DNA of 6,261 nucleotides, from NCBI GenBank assembly GCA_946615495.1, contig CAMOHY010000137.1:1-6261 (forward strand). The letters run 5' to 3'. The stretch is from an uncultured Clostridia bacterium. GTDB taxonomy: Bacteria; Bacillota; Clostridia; Christensenellales; Aristaeellaceae. A model generated the notes under the pieces. The model was not told the origin of the DNA, searched no databases, and worked only from the letters and a program-made list of their open reading frames with translations. The position numbers were made by a program, and so were the translations under genes. Numbering within the stretch: the stretch's first letter is position 1; each line of letters begins with the position of its first letter. Below are positions 4,778-6,261 of the stretch, piece after piece.

Positions 4778-6058
4778 ATGGATGCGTGGGAAGCGCAGCT
4801 GCGGGAGCATTTGCCCGCGCTGGAGCGGTTCGTTAAATTCCGCGTCAGCAATCTTCACGACGCGGAGGATATTGTGCAGGAAACCTGCGCCGCCGCCGCC
4901 CAGAACAGGCAGACGCTGCGTTCTCCGGACGCCTTCAAGGGCTGGCTGCTGGCCATTGCCCGGAATAAGTGCCGGGATTATTACCGCAAAAAGGCCGCCG
5001 ACCCGGAAATTTCCTTTTCCTCTCTCCCCTGCCCGCCCCGCGGACGGGGCGTATCCAGCCGGGAGGATTCCCCGGTGCTAAGCACCCTGCGCAGGCTTCG
5101 CGCCCAGGACCGGCAGATGCTTTTCCTGTTTTACTTTCAGGAATGGCCTCAGGCCCGCATCGCGGACCGGTTGGGCATCCCGCTGGGCACGGTGAAAAGC
5201 CGCCTGCATTACGCCCGCGAAAGCTTTCGGAAAATGTATCCCTATCCCCCTTCAGCGAAAGGAGCAAAGAACATGACGAAAATGCCGGATTCCCTTCCTC
5301 CCTACGCCATTTCTCCTTCTCCCCTGCCGCCCTTTTCCGTGCGGTGGGAGGAAATGATGGGCTGGTTCATCGTGCCAAGGCTGGGAGAAAAGCTCACCTG
5401 GGCCATGTACGATTTCCCCGAAAAAAAGCGCGCCGAGCAGTGCGCCATGGAGGTGGTGGGCCGCGCCCAGGTGCACGGCATTGAGGGCGTGGAAATTTGC
5501 GCCCTGGAAACCGACCCCATGGAATGCAACAGCGCGGGCGGCCAGGCGGAGGTGAGCCGCCGCTTCGTGGCCCAATTGACGGACACCCACTGCCGCATCC
5601 TGGCGGAAAGCCACATGGAAAACGGCGTGAACCACTTTTACACCTTCCTGGACGGCGGCGATTTTCTCAACAGCTGGGGCTTTGGCGAAAACAACTGCGG
5701 AAACGAAGTGAACCTGGCCCCCAAGGGCGATATCACCCGAACGGGCAGTCAGGTGGAAGCGAAGAATAAGCCCTTTCTGCTGGATATCGTGGGCCGGTAT
5801 TCCGTAACCATCGGCGGCAAAACCTACGACACCGTGTGCGTCATGGATATTGAAACCTACGATGAGGGCATGGCCACCGAGCAGTATTTGGATTCAAATG
5901 GAAGGACCGTTCTGTGGCGGCGCTTCAACCGCGCCGATTGGCGCCAGGACCGCTATCAAAAGCCCTGGACCGAGCTGCTGCCGGACAATGAGCGCATTAC
6001 CGTAAACGGCCAAACCTACGTGCACTGGTACGACTGCATAACGGATTATATCCTATAA
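4778..6058 (+). CDS. ECF-type RNA polymerase sigma factor with a ~260-aa C-terminal domain of unknown function
   Basis: A 426-aa soluble protein. Residues about 8-75 are sigma-70 region 2: DAEDIVQETC at 28-37 (core-binding) and FKGWLLAIARNKCRDYYRKK at 53-72 (-10 recognition). Residues about 101-155 are region 4, with the helix-turn-helix IADRLGIPLGTVKSRLHYAR at 128-147. This makes a complete sigma factor of ~155 aa, but the frame continues through a short basic linker and a proline-rich stretch (170-185) into a domain I cannot assign. Its conserved-looking parts are WEEMMGWFIVPRLGEKLTWAMYD (190-212), VHGIEGVEI (232-240), the GFGENNCGNE segment (301-310), GRYSVTIGGKTYDTVCVMD (339-357), EQYLDSNGRTVLWRRFNR (368-385) and a tyrosine/tryptophan-rich C-terminus. 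It has no membrane segment and no zinc-binding anti-sigma motif. It may sense a ligand or restrain the sigma part. ATG 4778 has AGGGGAGAGG just upstream; the in-frame GTG at 4703 lies in the putative promoter/operator and is rejected. No separate anti-sigma gene follows. Confidence 0.85.
   Translation: MDAWEAQLREHLPALERFVKFRVSNLHDAEDIVQETCAAAAQNRQTLRSPDAFKGWLLAIARNKCRDYYRKKAADPEISFSSLPCPPRGRGVSSREDSPVLSTLRRLRAQDRQMLFLFYFQEWPQARIADRLGIPLGTVKSRLHYARESFRKMYPYPPSAKGAKNMTKMPDSLPPYAISPSPLPPFSVRWEEMMGWFIVPRLGEKLTWAMYDFPEKKRAEQCAMEVVGRAQVHGIEGVEICALETDPMECNSAGGQAEVSRRFVAQLTDTHCRILAESHMENGVNHFYTFLDGGDFLNSWGFGENNCGNEVNLAPKGDITRTGSQVEAKNKPFLLDIVGRYSVTIGGKTYDTVCVMDIETYDEGMATEQYLDSNGRTVLWRRFNRADWRQDRYQKPWTELLPDNERITVNGQTYVHWYDCITDYIL
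5258..5275 (+). promoter_or_regulatory. Internal ribosome binding site and in-frame ATG at the sigma/C-terminal domain junction
   Basis: AAAGGAG (5258-5264) is followed after 8 nt by ATG at 5273, in frame with the sigma gene (its Met166). The spacing and strength match the best starts in this window. Translation from here would give a separate 261-aa protein (MTKMPDSLPP...) consisting of just the C-terminal domain. The site falls precisely between the end of region 4 and the first conserved block of the unknown domain. It is either a functional internal start or a relic of two once-separate genes that became fused. Confidence 0.55.
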
Positions 6059-6064
6059 AAAAGC

Positions 6065-6135
6065 CCAGACTGTCGACAAACTCCAGGAAAGTATGAAAGG
6101 GCTTTGGCCCTTTCATCAGCAATCCGCAGGGCCGG
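6065..6135 (+). repeat. 71-bp palindrome-bearing intergenic repeat, right copy
   Basis: Inverted copy of positions 1-71 (63/71 identical by hand alignment). The perfect 10-bp stem (6093-6102 with 6107-6116) is kept while the loop is TTTG, against CGCA in the left copy read in the same sense. It begins 7 nt after the sigma gene's stop codon. An A6 run (6057-6062) precedes it, so in both copies the TGTCGACA end lies close to a T/A homopolymer on the gene side. It may act as a transcript-end structure for the sigma gene, but no U-run follows the hairpin, so simple intrinsic termination is not supported in the gene's direction. Confidence 0.85.
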
Positions 6136-6170
6136 CTTTGCCGGTCCGAGGAGCGGCTGAAAGCCGCTTC
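6129..6170 (+). repeat. Two tandem GC-rich hairpins next to the right repeat
   Basis: The first is an 8-bp stem (6129-6136 with 6140-6147, one G-T pair) around TTT. The second is a 9-bp stem (6150-6158 with 6162-6170, one G-T pair) around GAA. Neither is followed by a T-run. The first overlaps the end of the 71-bp repeat and may belong to the same composite element. They have the look of REP/BIME-like intergenic palindromes. Confidence 0.55.
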
Positions 6171-6202
6171 CGCTATCAATTTGCGGCCGTAAAATGATGT
6201 TC

Positions 6203-6234
6203 CCATCGAAAGTCTGCAAGCAGTCTTTCGATGG
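6203..6234. repeat. Long near-perfect palindrome in the right-end intergenic region
   Basis: CCATCGAAAG (6203-6212) pairs perfectly with CTTTCGATGG (6225-6234). After one T-T mismatch, the inner CTGC/GCAG can extend the stem almost to the centre, giving a 32-nt cruciform-capable palindrome. No coding region is supported in 6059-6261, and no gene is visible to the right within the window. Confidence 0.6.
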
Positions 6235-6261
6235 CAGGGATTGTCTCGCAAACAAAAAAGC

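Noticed and set aside
1..6135. The 71-bp inverted repeats as terminal repeats of a 6-kb transposon
   Set aside because: No transposase, integrase or target duplication is visible, and the enclosed genes (feoAB, hpf, a desulfurase) are ordinary chromosomal genes. Independent copies of an intergenic repeat explain it better.
5997..6255. Minus-strand open frames across the right-end hairpins
   Set aside because: They run through the repeat and palindromes into the sigma gene's 3' end, with no recognisable protein features. They are chance frames.

Overview
The window is GC-rich (around 60% by eye) and reads as chromosomal DNA of a high-GC anaerobic Clostridia-type Firmicute, for example an Oscillospirales- or Christensenellales-like gut bacterium. 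The basis is gene content: a class V aminotransferase of the 'cysteine desulfurase family protein' type beside a DUF3343 protein, FeoB with the Clostridia-style 'NAxGVxGCRIIDSPRER' core, long-form HPF, an ECF sigma factor with a long C-terminal extension, and strong AGGAGG-type ribosome binding sites. The genus assignment is inference.

Layout. Positions 1-71 hold one copy of a 71-bp palindrome-bearing repeat. Positions 101-1225 (minus) encode a PLP-dependent cysteine desulfurase-like enzyme. A 73-nt divergent intergenic region separates it from a 90-aa DUF3343 protein (1299-1571, plus), which ends at a textbook intrinsic terminator (1586-1616). The feoA-feoB ferrous iron uptake operon follows (1666-3928, genes overlapping by 8 nt). 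Next comes the long-form hibernation promoting factor gene (4049-4588) with its own terminator (4632-4659). The last gene (4778-6058) encodes an ECF sigma factor continuing in frame into a ~260-aa domain I cannot assign. It is preceded by what looks like an ECF-type promoter, a perfect 14-bp palindrome and a GC-rich leader hairpin. A second, inverted copy of the 71-bp repeat (6065-6135) and more strong hairpins fill the right end.

How the parts may fit together. The desulfurase/DUF3343 pair and FeoAB all concern sulfur (or selenium) and iron, so they could serve Fe-S or selenium metabolism, although a terminator separates them transcriptionally. HPF stores ribosomes as inactive 100S dimers in stationary phase or stress. 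The sigma gene appears to be its own transcription unit and is probably autoregulated.

The most notable points are: (1) the sigma-domain fusion, with a near-ideal internal Shine-Dalgarno and ATG exactly at the domain junction, suggesting one gene that makes two proteins; (2) the ECF-like promoter directly upstream of it; (3) the pair of 71-bp inverted repeats bracketing the six genes, with the hairpin stem conserved while its loop has diverged. I see no CRISPR array, transposase, tRNA or rRNA.
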